Shown here in pieces: positions 26,681 through 34,487 of a stretch of DNA of 64,000 nucleotides. Source of the DNA: Asticcacaulis tiandongensis (GTDB lineage: Bacteria > Pseudomonadota > Alphaproteobacteria > Caulobacterales > Caulobacteraceae). The notes below the pieces were generated by a model that had not been told where the DNA came from, made no database searches, and saw nothing but the letters and a program-made list of their open reading frames with translations. The stretch is taken from assembly GCF_006475605.1 (NCBI RefSeq), contig NZ_SSBC01000019.1, forward strand, positions 62,001 to 126,000. Reading direction: 5' to 3'. Both the position numbers and the translations under genes were made by a program. Every line of letters begins with the position of its first letter. Within the stretch, counting starts at the first letter, position 1.

Positions 26681-26783
26681 AGGTGCTACCGCACAGCTTA
26701 ATAATTGGCCCTAAAGGACGAACGGTTGTCTGAGTATGGCATGGCGGGCTGCATTTTAGCCGTTGTAATCAGGAGACATTGAG

Positions 26784-27650
26784 ATGAAGCTTATCAACCG
26801 ACTGACCGCAGGGGCGGCTTTAACGCTTATTCTTATGGCTCCGGTAGCACAGGCACATGATCAATGGCTGGTGCCATCGGCCACTCAGGTCGTTCTCAGC
26901 GCCAATGCCGAACGTCCGACCTATGTGACCGTGGACGGCGCGATTTCCAACGGCCTGTTCTATCCGGATCACTTCCCGCTTAACCTGTCTAATCTGGTAA
27001 TCACGGCCCCTGACGGTTCGAAGGTTGAGGTAGAAAACGCCCATACCGGCAAGCTGCGTTCGGTGTTTGACCTGAAAGTAGCGCAAGCGGGCACCTATCG
27101 TGTAGCGCTGGTCAACGAAGGTGCTTTCGCCAGCTTCAAACAAAACGGCGAGCAAAAGCGGGTGCGGGGCACTGTCGAAAACATTGCCTCTCAGGTGCCT
27201 GCGGGTGCTGAAGATGTAAGCATCACCCATTCCTTAAGCCGTGTGGAAACCTTTGTTACAGCCGGTGCGCCATCGGAACTTAAGCCGCTGGGTACGGGCA
27301 TCGAGCTTCAGCCGCTGCAACCGGTAACCGATCTGGTGGCCGGTGAGCCGGGCAAGTTCCGTGTGCTGGTCGAAGGTAAGCCTGCTGCCGGTGTATCGGT
27401 AAAGGTCATTGCCGGTGGTGTGCGTTATCGCGGTGAACTGGGTGACAAGGTATATAAGAGTGATGCCAATGGCGAGGTTTCTGTCGATCTGCCGTTCGCA
27501 GGTGCCTATTGGTTTAACGCCTCATACCCGCCGCGCCCCGAAGAAGGGGCCGAAGCCCATCATGATCATGACGATCACGAGGATGAAGCGCCCGGTACGC
27601 CGCAGCGTCGCCTGAGCTATTCCGCTACGCTTGAAGTTCTGCCCTACTAA
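26784..27650 (+). CDS. DUF4198 periplasmic protein, paralogue 2
   Basis: A 288-residue exported protein (signal ends AQAHD) paralogous along its whole length to the product at 6562-7458. Near the C-terminus, after SYPPRPEE, it carries a His/Asp-rich linker (EAHHDHDDHEDE), a likely metal-binding stretch. A clear CAGGAG ribosome site precedes the ATG. It opens a five-gene operon with PepSY, DUF2271, ApbE and flavodoxin-reductase proteins. DUF4198 proteins are known from metal-uptake loci, and a periplasmic iron-handling role is inferred. Confidence 0.8.
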   Translation: MKLINRLTAGAALTLILMAPVAQAHDQWLVPSATQVVLSANAERPTYVTVDGAISNGLFYPDHFPLNLSNLVITAPDGSKVEVENAHTGKLRSVFDLKVAQAGTYRVALVNEGAFASFKQNGEQKRVRGTVENIASQVPAGAEDVSITHSLSRVETFVTAGAPSELKPLGTGIELQPLQPVTDLVAGEPGKFRVLVEGKPAAGVSVKVIAGGVRYRGELGDKVYKSDANGEVSVDLPFAGAYWFNASYPPRPEEGAEAHHDHDDHEDEAPGTPQRRLSYSATLEVLPY

Positions 27651-27664
27651 GAGCGATTGCGTTT

Positions 27665-28285
27665 ATGGCCATTGGTTTCAAGCTCAGTCCGTCCTTCTGG
27701 CGCAATCAGTTGCGCCAGTGGCACTGGATATCGTCGGCGCTCTGTCTGGTGGGCATGATCCTGTTTGCGGTGACAGGGTTTACGCTTAACCATGCCTCGG
27801 CGATTGAGGCAGAGGCGAAGATAACCACTTGGGAAAAAGATCTGAGCGCTGAGACCGTGGCCTTACTGGATCAGGCTGAGGACAAGGCGGTGTTGCCTGC
27901 GGCGCTGGCTAAGGCGATCCGCGCCGATACCGGCATCAATGTCAAACGGGCTGTGGCTGAGGTATCGGAAGAAGAACTTTATCTTTCGATGCCGGGGCCG
28001 GGGCTTGATGAATGGATGGCCATTGAGCGTGAGACGGGTTTCACAACCTACGAACGCAGCCATCGCGGTGTCATTGCGGTGCTGAATGATCTGCATAAGG
28101 GGCGTAACTCAGGCCCGGCATGGTCGTTGTTTATTGATGTGATTGCCATTGCCTCGGTGATTTTCTGTCTCACGGGGCTGGGGCTTTTGTGGATCTACGC
28201 CCGGGGTCGGCGGATCACATGGCCTCTGGTCGGACTTGGGACGATTGTCCCTCTGATACTGTTCTTGTTATTCATCCATGCGTAA
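27665..28285 (+). CDS. PepSY-associated membrane protein
   Basis: A 206-residue inner-membrane protein: helix 1 at about 22-43 (after a WRNQLRQWHWISSALCL segment typical of PepSY_TM proteins), a periplasmic PepSY-like domain, the HRGVIAVLNDLHKGRNSG segment, then two helices (about 150-175 and 183-205). Histidines at H20, H43, H139 and H149 could ligate heme, as suggested for PepSY_TM ferric reductases. It lies 15 bases after the DUF4198 gene and overlaps the longest frame of the next. Probable role: electron transfer across the membrane to periplasmic iron, with the downstream flavoprotein as cytoplasmic donor. This is inference. Confidence 0.75.
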   Translation: MAIGFKLSPSFWRNQLRQWHWISSALCLVGMILFAVTGFTLNHASAIEAEAKITTWEKDLSAETVALLDQAEDKAVLPAALAKAIRADTGINVKRAVAEVSEEELYLSMPGPGLDEWMAIERETGFTTYERSHRGVIAVLNDLHKGRNSGPAWSLFIDVIAIASVIFCLTGLGLLWIYARGRRITWPLVGLGTIVPLILFLLFIHA

Positions 28286-28295
28286 AGGCTCGCAA

Positions 28296-28823
28296 ATGTT
28301 TGCTAAATCAACGGTCTGGACAAGTGTTCTGGGTGTATCTGCCTTAGGGGCGACGGCGGCGTCTGCCGGTACGGTGACGCTTGAGGTCGAGGTGCCGCGT
28401 CTTAATGTGGCTTCCTATCACAAGCCCTATGTTGCGGGCTGGATTGAGGATGCGTCTGGTGCCCATAAGGGCGACCTGTTCGTCTGGTACGATGTGGCCA
28501 TGAAGAACAAGGAAGGCAATAAGTGGCTGAAGGACATGCGCGCCTGGTGGCGTAAGTCTGGCCGCAATCTTGATATGCCGGTTGATGGCCTGTCGAACGC
28601 TACGCGTGCACCGGGTCGCCACACCCTGAAATTTGACAGCAACCATAAGGCCTTCAAAGGTTTGGCTGCTGGTGATTACGTGCTACGCGTCGAAGCTTCA
28701 CGCGAACATGGCGGGGCCGAGGTTGTAAAGGTGCCATTCAAGTGGGACGCCAAGAAGGCCTCTGCCGGTTCGGTCAAGGGGTCTGTGGAACTGGGCGACG
28801 TCAAGTTCAGCTATAAGCCCTGA
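28296..28823 (+). CDS. DUF2271 periplasmic protein
   Basis: About 175 residues with a signal peptide (ends TAASAG). The DUF2271 signature is visible: YVAGWIED, a short loop, LFVWYDV, then KWLKDMRAWWRKSG. I use the ATG at 28296; an ATG at 28278 overlapping the upstream stop adds six residues. DUF2271 genes recur with PepSY, ApbE and DUF4198 genes in predicted extracytosolic flavin/iron redox loci. It contains a DASGAH segment that only partly resembles an ApbE flavinylation motif and lacks the threonine acceptor. Function unknown. Confidence 0.75.
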   Translation: MFAKSTVWTSVLGVSALGATAASAGTVTLEVEVPRLNVASYHKPYVAGWIEDASGAHKGDLFVWYDVAMKNKEGNKWLKDMRAWWRKSGRNLDMPVDGLSNATRAPGRHTLKFDSNHKAFKGLAAGDYVLRVEASREHGGAEVVKVPFKWDAKKASAGSVKGSVELGDVKFSYKP

Positions 28824-28845
28824 TATCCTTGGAACAGGATCGGTC

Positions 28846-29832
28846 ATGTTGAGCGCACACACCGGTGAAAACCGTGTCCTGATCCCCGAACTGCGGCGTG
28901 AGCCAAAGCCGGCGGCAGGCTGTGTGCGCGTGACCTTTTCGGGTCGGGCCTTTGCCACCTCATGGTCGGTAGTGGCCTATGTGACCTCAGAGGCGCAGCA
29001 ATCGCAAATTCAGGCGCAGATTATAGCCTTGCTTGAGCGCATCGATGCCGAGATGAGCCCCTATCGGGCTGATTCCGATCTGACGCGGTTTAATCAAGCC
29101 CCCGCCGGAGCCTATGTGCCCTTGCCGCTGATGTTGTCTCAGGTCATTCGGCAGGGCCTGAATATCGCGCATCTGACCGATGGAGCCTATGATCCGACCC
29201 TACTTGAGGCGGTCGAATTATGGGGCTTTGGCGCGCGGGCAGTGCCCGAAGGCGTGCCGCAGGCCTCAGAGGTGTCGGCGCTGAAAAAACGTCAGGACTG
29301 GCGAAAGATCAACTGGCAGGCACAAGGCCTGATCAAACCCGAAGGGGTCTGTCTTGATCTCTGTGGTATTGCCAAGGGCTATGCGGTGGATGCGGTGACG
29401 CAGATGCTTAAAACCACCTCGGGGGTTGAGGCCGCACTCATTGAAATTGGTGGTGAGCTCAAGGGCTTTGGTGTGCGCGATGACGGTCTGCCGTTCTGGG
29501 TTGAAATAGAACAGGCGCGTGAGAAGACCGTGGTTGCCTTGTGCGATCTGGCCGTGGCGACCTCTGGTGAAACGGTGCGGTCATTCGTGTATGACGGAAT
29601 GGTTTTGTCGCACACGATTGATGCTGAGACGGCGGCCCCGACGGTATCGGGCGTCATATCGGTCAGTGTGTTTGATGCCGTCTGCTGGCGGGCGGATGCG
29701 CTGGCGACGGCGCTTATGGTTATGGGCCCTGACAAGGGTATTGAATTTGCCGCGAAGTATGAAGTGCCCTGTCTGATGCGTTTGCGTGACGGGTCGGAGC
29801 GTTTGAGTCCGGCTCTGGAAATCTGGCTATGA
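28846..29832 (+). CDS. apbE: ApbE FAD:protein FMN transferase
   Basis: A 328-residue ApbE-family enzyme, which attaches FMN from FAD to a threonine or serine of target proteins. Family segments seen: FATSWSVV, a DSDLTRFN segment, the LTDGAYDPTL loop, LDLCGIAKGYAVDAV, EIGGELKGFG and LSHTIDAETAAP. There is no recognisable export signal or lipobox at the N-terminus, whereas many ApbE proteins are periplasmic lipoproteins. Its stop overlaps the next start by 4 bases (ATGA). A target with an obvious [ST]GA[ST] motif is not evident in this operon, so the substrate is an open question. Confidence 0.88.
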   Translation: MLSAHTGENRVLIPELRREPKPAAGCVRVTFSGRAFATSWSVVAYVTSEAQQSQIQAQIIALLERIDAEMSPYRADSDLTRFNQAPAGAYVPLPLMLSQVIRQGLNIAHLTDGAYDPTLLEAVELWGFGARAVPEGVPQASEVSALKKRQDWRKINWQAQGLIKPEGVCLDLCGIAKGYAVDAVTQMLKTTSGVEAALIEIGGELKGFGVRDDGLPFWVEIEQAREKTVVALCDLAVATSGETVRSFVYDGMVLSHTIDAETAAPTVSGVISVSVFDAVCWRADALATALMVMGPDKGIEFAAKYEVPCLMRLRDGSERLSPALEIWL

Positions 29833-31145
29833 TTGAACTTATGAGTGATGATCCGGTGAAGCTGGCCTTTGCCGGTGGGGCGACGGCTGTGTGGGCGCTG
29901 ATGAGTGCCTTCACCCTGCTGGGCGGGCGGGAGAAACAACAGGCCGCTGAAGCTTGTGATGTACTGGTCATTTCCGCTTCCCAGACCGGTCAGGCGGAAG
30001 AGTTGGCTCGGCACAGTGAAAAGGCGCTGAACGCGGGCGGTCAAAAGGTGCGTTATCTGGCGGCGGATAAGATCAGCGTTGATGATTTGCAGACCGCTAA
30101 ACGCATCCTGATGGTGGTTTCGACCACCGGAGTCGGTGATGCGCCGGACGATGGTCGCAGCTTTGAAAGCCGGTTGATCGGCACAAAACTTGATCTTTCG
30201 CGTCAGAACTTTGCTGTGCTGGCGCTGGGTGAACGCAAATATACGGATTTCTGCGCCTTCGGTCACAGGGTCTATGACTGGCTGAAAGCCTGCGGGGCGA
30301 CGGCCCTTAAGCCCTGCCTTGAGGTTGATGATCTTGATCCGGCGTCACTTAAGCTGTGGGCCAACTATCTTAAGGAATGGGGCGGAGAAGCGGTGGCCGA
30401 AGACGACGGCTTTAGTCCGTGGACCTTGCAGTCCCGCACGCGCCTTAATCCGGACAGCTCTGCGGCGGGCCTTTATCAGATTGATCTGGCACCGGAATCG
30501 CTTGGTTGGCAAGCGGGTGATCTGGCGGAAATCCGCACGGCGGATGGACATCGCCGTGACTATTCGATCGCCTCCTTACCCGAAGAAGGCACACTGCGCC
30601 TCTATGTGCGCGAAGTCATCAAGTCTGACGGGGTGCGGGGTATCGGATCCGGGCTTCTGACATTCAGTACGGTCGAGGGTGACACTGTGCCGTTACGGCT
30701 TAAGGCGCACAGGAATTTCCATACGCCTGCCGGAAAAGGGCCGGTGCTGCTGATTGCGGCCGGTTCGGGGCTGGCCGGATTACGCCCGCATCTTGTCGAT
30801 CTGAAACGCAAAGGCCGTTCGTGCTGGCTTGTCTATGGTGAGCGGTATCCGCAAGCCGACGGGGCTTTGGCGCAGGAGATGCGCGATTGGCAGGGGCAGG
30901 GACGGTTGTCGCGTCTTGATCTGGCGTTTTCCCGACCCGAAGACCATCAGGGTGAATATGTGCAGGATGTGCTGCTCAGGCGCGCCGATGAGGTGCAGGC
31001 CTATCTCGCGCAGGATGCCTCTGTGATGGTGTGCGGTGGTCTGGATATGGGGCGTGCCGTAGAGGAAACGCTCAATAAAATTCTGGGGGCGCAATGGCTG
31101 GAAGCGGCCCTTAGTGAAGGCCGCTACCGCAGGGATCTGTATTGA
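29829..31145 (+). CDS. Flavodoxin-ferredoxin reductase fusion (CysJ/CPR-like)
   Basis: A 438-residue diflavin reductase with one N-terminal membrane anchor (about residues 12-30), a flavodoxin FMN domain (VLVISASQTGQAEE, STTGVGDAPDD, LALGERKYTDFCAFG) and a ferredoxin-NADP reductase module (RRDYSIAS for FAD, GPVLLIAAGSGLAG and VMVCGGLDMGRAVEE for NADPH). It resembles CysJ but is shorter, lacks the connecting domain and has no CysI nearby. As the last gene of the PepSY/DUF2271/ApbE operon it probably feeds NADPH electrons into the membrane PepSY protein for ferric reduction. Confidence 0.82.
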   Translation: MIELMSDDPVKLAFAGGATAVWALMSAFTLLGGREKQQAAEACDVLVISASQTGQAEELARHSEKALNAGGQKVRYLAADKISVDDLQTAKRILMVVSTTGVGDAPDDGRSFESRLIGTKLDLSRQNFAVLALGERKYTDFCAFGHRVYDWLKACGATALKPCLEVDDLDPASLKLWANYLKEWGGEAVAEDDGFSPWTLQSRTRLNPDSSAAGLYQIDLAPESLGWQAGDLAEIRTADGHRRDYSIASLPEEGTLRLYVREVIKSDGVRGIGSGLLTFSTVEGDTVPLRLKAHRNFHTPAGKGPVLLIAAGSGLAGLRPHLVDLKRKGRSCWLVYGERYPQADGALAQEMRDWQGQGRLSRLDLAFSRPEDHQGEYVQDVLLRRADEVQAYLAQDASVMVCGGLDMGRAVEETLNKILGAQWLEAALSEGRYRRDLY

Positions 31146-31154
31146 CGCCGTTGA

Positions 31155-31283
31155 TTATTTGCGTGTGGCACCGGGCGTCAGGCTGCCATTACTAAATAAG
31201 GGAGTGGCAACCGCGCCCGGTTTAGGTTTTTCCGCCTTGGGTTTGCGGATTTCCTTGGTACTGCGTTTCTGACCTTTGGCCAT
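31155..31283 (-). CDS. Small basic conserved-type protein
   Basis: A 42-residue reading frame starting MAKGQKRSTKEIRKPK, a start seen in short Lys-rich proteins of many alphaproteobacteria. A good AGAGGAG ribosome site precedes the ATG. The body is strongly basic with a neutral tail. No function is known. It lies 36 bases after another small gene on the same strand. It was recognised from ribosome site, start sequence and composition. Confidence 0.6.
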   Translation of the reverse strand: MAKGQKRSTKEIRKPKAEKPKPGAVATPLFSNGSLTPGATRK

Positions 31284-31319
31284 GACTGGGGTCTCCTCTG
31301 GAGAAATAGGAAGGGGTAT

Positions 31320-31463
31320 CTAGCCCAGCATCTCGGCAACGAGTTGCTGAACTTCCCGTCGTGTGAAGCCTTGGGCAGTCACCTGTCTGTCGCAGGGAAC
31401 CTTGGGGGTATGGAGGGGCCGACTATGGGCCGGACGGCGGTTGGTTTGCGTATAGTTCATCAT
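31320..31463 (-). CDS. Small hypothetical protein
   Basis: A 47-residue frame beginning at the ATG pair at 31463/31460 (the longer frame from 31550 has no ribosome site). ACAGGAT precedes the start. The N-terminal half is rich in Asn, Arg, His and Pro, and the end, GFTRREVQQLVAEMLG, looks like an amphipathic helix. It is followed by the small basic protein gene and may share its transcript. Not recognised. Confidence 0.45.
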   Translation of the reverse strand: MMNYTQTNRRPAHSRPLHTPKVPCDRQVTAQGFTRREVQQLVAEMLG

Positions 31464-31719
31464 AAATCCTGTGCGGCCTGTCGGCCGCGATATAAAAAAC
31501 AGCGATGCTGCGTAAACACAGTCACCTTGCCGCCTGAAGGCGACTATCAAATGCGAATATGGGAAATTCAGGCCGGGGCATCTTCGATAAGCGGGCCGTA
31601 TACGAACGGTTTTAGACTAGATCTAATGCTTTGGCTCTGCCGGATATCGTCCTGACAAGGCCTGTTTACCCGTTGAATGTGGCTTTTGTACGTCTATCGG
31701 CCTTGAGAGTAGCGGAGGC

Positions 31720-31855
31720 AAAAAAGAGGCCTGTCTGGCTATAGACAGGCCTCAGTGCACCGAGGAATCAAGAGGGAACGAAGGGTCACCTCAACAGGAC
31801 GGACAGGGCGAAAACCCATCAGGGAGTGACGAATTTGTCAGGCTGTCCGGTCTGA
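31720..31855 (-). ncRNA. Candidate Fur-repressed small RNA
   Basis: On the minus strand a promoter (TTGACA, 17 bases, CTTTAT; 31889-31861) overlaps a perfect Fur palindrome and leads after about 135 nt into a strong terminator: 10-bp arms 31726-31735 and 31744-31753, 8-base loop, six Ts at 31720-31725. The RNA contains CU-rich unpaired stretches (UUCCCUCUUGAUUCCUC) able to pair with Shine-Dalgarno regions. No convincing open reading frame lies inside; the longest, 26 codons, has no ribosome site. By analogy with RyhB/NrrF/ArrF it would silence iron-using genes when iron is scarce. No family match can be claimed from sequence alone. Confidence 0.72.
31726..31753 (-). terminator. Terminator of the candidate Fur-regulated RNA
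   Basis: Perfect 10-bp stem GAGGCCTGTC/GACAGGCCTC with loop TGGCTATA; on the minus strand six Ts follow. It is 210 bases past the LacI stop, too far to be that gene's obvious terminator. Confidence 0.85.
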
Positions 31856-31860
31856 TGACC

Positions 31861-31889
31861 ATAAAGCACAGGGTATACCGCCATGTCAA
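31861..31889 (-). promoter_or_regulatory. Promoter of the candidate Fur-regulated RNA
   Basis: Minus-strand TTGACA (31884-31889, perfect -35) and CTTTAT (31861-31866) at 17-base spacing. The -35 touches the Fur palindrome, so bound Fur would block polymerase. Confidence 0.6.
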
Positions 31890-31907
31890 TGAGAATTATT
31901 CTCATTT
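31889..31907. promoter_or_regulatory. Perfect Fur box
   Basis: AATGAGAATTATTCTCATT, a 19-bp palindrome with no mismatch, containing the GAGAAT/ATTCTC arms of Fur sites. It is the best Fur site in the window and no protein gene starts within reach on either strand. Confidence 0.85.
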
Positions 31908-31962
31908 AATGATTATTTGCCAGCAGGGACCTAAAGGGCAGTTCCGGTCAATTGGGGCGGTT

Positions 31963-33003
31963 CTATTCGGGAATATTTTCCTTGAATATGGCCTGAACGC
32001 GGATGGGCGTTTGAAGGGCGTTACCATCAGCGTTCAGAAGGTGCAGCAGGCGATCAATAGCTTCACGCGCCTCAACCCGCGGGTTCTGATCAATGACCAC
32101 ATCCATGACGCCCCCCAGCAGGAAGCGCCGCGTGTGCTCGGTCAGTTCATGACCGATAAAGATGATGTCGTCCTTACGGCCGCTTTCTTCGATAGCGCGG
32201 GCAATACCGCGATTACCGGCCCCGATATTATAAATGCCCGAAAGGTCGGGATGCTGGCGCAGTATGGATCTGGCTTCGTTATAGGCGCGTTCGGTGTCGT
32301 CGCGCACTTCGCGCATCTCGACAATGGTCAGGTCGGGATAGTCATCCGTCAGGACGTGGCGAAAGCCCATCTCGCGCTCTTCATGGCCGCGATAGGACAG
32401 CGAACCGGCAAACAGCGCGACCTTGGCCGCGCCCTTGGGCAGAAGACGACCGAGCAGATATCCACTCAGGCGGCCGGCCGCGCGGTTATCAACGCCAATA
32501 TAGCCTTCGTGCGCCACATTGGAGATATCCGACATCAGGGTCACAACCCGGGTGCCTGAGGCAATCAGGCTGCGCAAAGCTTCGCGCACCAAAGGGTGAT
32601 CAAGAGCGACCACGCCGACAGCCGACGAATGACCCTCAAGCTTATGCAGGGCGCGGCTTAAGGCGGCGGGATCGAAGCCTTCGATATGGTGCAGGCGCAC
32701 AATGGTGCCGGGGCGCGCGGCGCTGATGTTTTGCAGGTGCGCGGCGAAGTGACGGATAAAGGTATTGTTACCGGCAGGCAGGACAAAATCGAGCGTCTGG
32801 GGGGCGCGATAGTCCCGCGCCTCGCTGACCGGTTCGAGATAGCCGAGGCGTTGGGCAGCTTCTACAACAAGGTCACGGGTGCGGCTGCGCACGCCCGCGC
32901 GATCATTCAGGACGCGGTCCACCGTTGCCGTTGAAACCCCTGCGGCTTGTGCAACATCGACCAGAGTGACACGTCCAGAGGGCAGATCGGGTTGTACGTT
33001 CAC
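31963..33003 (-). CDS. LacI-family transcriptional regulator
   Basis: About 346 residues. The N-terminal helix-turn-helix and hinge (VTLVDVAQAAGVSTATVDRVLNDRAGV) are followed by a periplasmic-binding-protein-like sensor domain. The STATVDRVL variant is typical of regulators related to sugar-acid or inositol pathways rather than classic STVSRVL repressors. I chose the GTG at 33003 because AGGAA lies seven bases upstream; the ATG at 33057 has no ribosome site. It diverges from the eight-gene operon at 33307-41306, whose inducer it probably senses. Autoregulation through the repeats at 33061-33100 or 33222-33237 is possible. Confidence 0.85.
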   Translation of the reverse strand: MNVQPDLPSGRVTLVDVAQAAGVSTATVDRVLNDRAGVRSRTRDLVVEAAQRLGYLEPVSEARDYRAPQTLDFVLPAGNNTFIRHFAAHLQNISAARPGTIVRLHHIEGFDPAALSRALHKLEGHSSAVGVVALDHPLVREALRSLIASGTRVVTLMSDISNVAHEGYIGVDNRAAGRLSGYLLGRLLPKGAAKVALFAGSLSYRGHEEREMGFRHVLTDDYPDLTIVEMREVRDDTERAYNEARSILRQHPDLSGIYNIGAGNRGIARAIEESGRKDDIIFIGHELTEHTRRFLLGGVMDVVIDQNPRVEAREAIDRLLHLLNADGNALQTPIRVQAIFKENIPE

Positions 33004-33221
33004 GATGAAATTCCTGAGCCTGTTATTCGTTTTAATTGATCTGAGTGTCGCAGCCATAGGTTAAAAATCTTATCCTGTTAGACATCAAAATACATCAAAA
33101 GCGTATGCCCACAAGACGGAAAAGGCTTGAGACACAAAGGCAAGAACTAATCGACCTTATATTTGGGCGACGGCGGCTTACGCCGGTTCCAACGGCTTGA
33201 GATGCGTAATTTGATTTAAAA

Positions 33222-33237
33222 TGATGTATTGACATCA
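33222..33237. promoter_or_regulatory. Inverted repeat overlapping a -35 element
   Basis: TGATGT-ATTG-ACATCA, perfect 6-bp arms; the right half contains TTGACA. It sits in the LacI/operon intergenic region. Nearby direct repeats ACATCAAAA at 33082 and 33092 share the ACATCA half, so both may bind the LacI regulator. Confidence 0.5.
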
Positions 33238-33263
33238 ATCAGAATGATTGTAAAACGGAATAC

Positions 33264-33277
33264 ATAATACATATTAT
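33264..33277. promoter_or_regulatory. ATAATAC-type palindrome, operon promoter
   Basis: ATAATACATATTAT, 13 of 14 positions identical to the perfect palindrome at 48004-48017, 30 bases before the first gene of the catabolic operon. Confidence 0.55.
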
Positions 33278-33306
33278 AAAAACTGGAAACGCCGGAGTAA
33301 AGTGTA

Positions 33307-34485
33307 ATGGTCAATCTGTTCGGACGCCGTCTGTCGCGACGTGAGGTCGCTGAGCATACGGGGTCTTTGTCCCAGTTTGCCGGTGTGCGCCTGATGACGC
33401 TGGGCGACGGTGTTGAACGCGGCAACCGTATGCTTGAGTTTCGTACCGGTACGGGCCTGCGCTTTACCGTCCTGATCGATCGCGCCATGGATATTGCCGA
33501 ATGTGAGCATAATGGCCGCGCTGTTGGCTGGCACTCACCGTCAGGTTTTCGTCATCCGTCTTTGCATGAATATGAAGGTGAGGGCGGGCTTGGCTGGTTC
33601 CGGTCTTTCTCCGGTCTGATGGTCACCTGTGGCCTTGATCATATCCTGTTTATGGATGCTGATCCGGCAGAGCATTATTATTACGGGCCGCGTAAGAGGG
33701 TCGATTCCTCCCTGCATGGGCGCATTGGTACAATCCCCGCAAAGCTGTCAGGTTATGGCGAGCGCTGGGACGGGGATGAGTGTATTCTTTGGGCTGAAGG
33801 GGTGGTGCAGCAATCCACCGTTTTCGGCGAAGACCTGCATCTGATCCGCCGCATTGAGGTGGCGGTCGGTTCCAATGACATCCGCCTTCATGACCGTGTG
33901 GTCAATCACGGCTTTTACCGCACGCCGCATATGTATTGCTACCACATCAATGTCGGCCATCCGGTGCTGGCCGAAGGCTCGGAATATGTCGCGCCGATTA
34001 AGGACGTGGTCTGGGCGTCACATGCCGGTGACGATTACCAGAAGCAAGAGACCGGCTATCGCCACTTGCCCGCACCGAAGCTCAATTTCCACGAACAGGT
34101 CTGGCAGCATGAAATGCAGCCGGATGCCGAAGGCCGCGTGTCTGTGGCACTGGTCAATGAGGCTATCGGGTTTGGCCTTGAGGTGCAGACGCTTAAGTCC
34201 CAGTTTCCGGCCATGTATGAATGGCAGAATTTTCATTCCGGCCATTATGCGCTCGGTATTGAGCCATCAACCAACCATGTGACGGGCAAGCAAACCGCAA
34301 AGGAACGCGGTGAGTTGATCTGGCTCGAGCATGGTGATGAGCGTCAATACGATACGATTTTCCGCGTCCTCCCCGATGCGGCTTCGGTCCGTGATTCCGT
34401 ATCCAGAATACGGGCCGTCGCAACTCAGCCGGAGGCGGCCTATCCCGCCGTCTCCGGTGACTTTTTGCCCATAGGAGGGCGATAG
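33307..34485 (+). CDS. DUF4432 aldose-epimerase-like protein
   Basis: A 392-residue cytoplasmic protein of the DUF4432 group, which has the galactose mutarotase beta-sandwich fold. The LIDRAMDIAECEHNGR, MVTCGLDH and YCYHINVGHPVL segments are characteristic; the two histidine regions are candidates for the epimerase site. Known relatives interconvert anomers of sugars or sugar derivatives, but the substrate of this group is not established. It is the first gene of an operon with 2-base spacing to the SDR gene. Its presence suggests that the starting compound is a free sugar or its lactone form. Confidence 0.75.
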   Translation: MVNLFGRRLSRREVAEHTGSLSQFAGVRLMTLGDGVERGNRMLEFRTGTGLRFTVLIDRAMDIAECEHNGRAVGWHSPSGFRHPSLHEYEGEGGLGWFRSFSGLMVTCGLDHILFMDADPAEHYYYGPRKRVDSSLHGRIGTIPAKLSGYGERWDGDECILWAEGVVQQSTVFGEDLHLIRRIEVAVGSNDIRLHDRVVNHGFYRTPHMYCYHINVGHPVLAEGSEYVAPIKDVVWASHAGDDYQKQETGYRHLPAPKLNFHEQVWQHEMQPDAEGRVSVALVNEAIGFGLEVQTLKSQFPAMYEWQNFHSGHYALGIEPSTNHVTGKQTAKERGELIWLEHGDERQYDTIFRVLPDAASVRDSVSRIRAVATQPEAAYPAVSGDFLPIGGR

Positions 34486-34487
34486 TC

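Noticed and set aside
28434-28475. ApbE flavinylation motif in the DUF2271 protein
   Set aside because: The DASGAH segment lacks the required Thr/Ser acceptor after GA, and the surrounding sequence is the normal DUF2271 start.
31784-31863. 26-codon reading frame within the candidate small RNA
   Set aside because: An ATG frame (MGFRPVRPVEV) exists on the minus strand, but it has no ribosome site and ends inside the terminator stem.
31855-32559. 234-residue plus-strand open frame opposite the LacI gene
   Set aside because: It is antisense to a clear LacI-family protein, has no ribosome site and shows no domain; its start lies in the Fur/promoter region of the small RNA.
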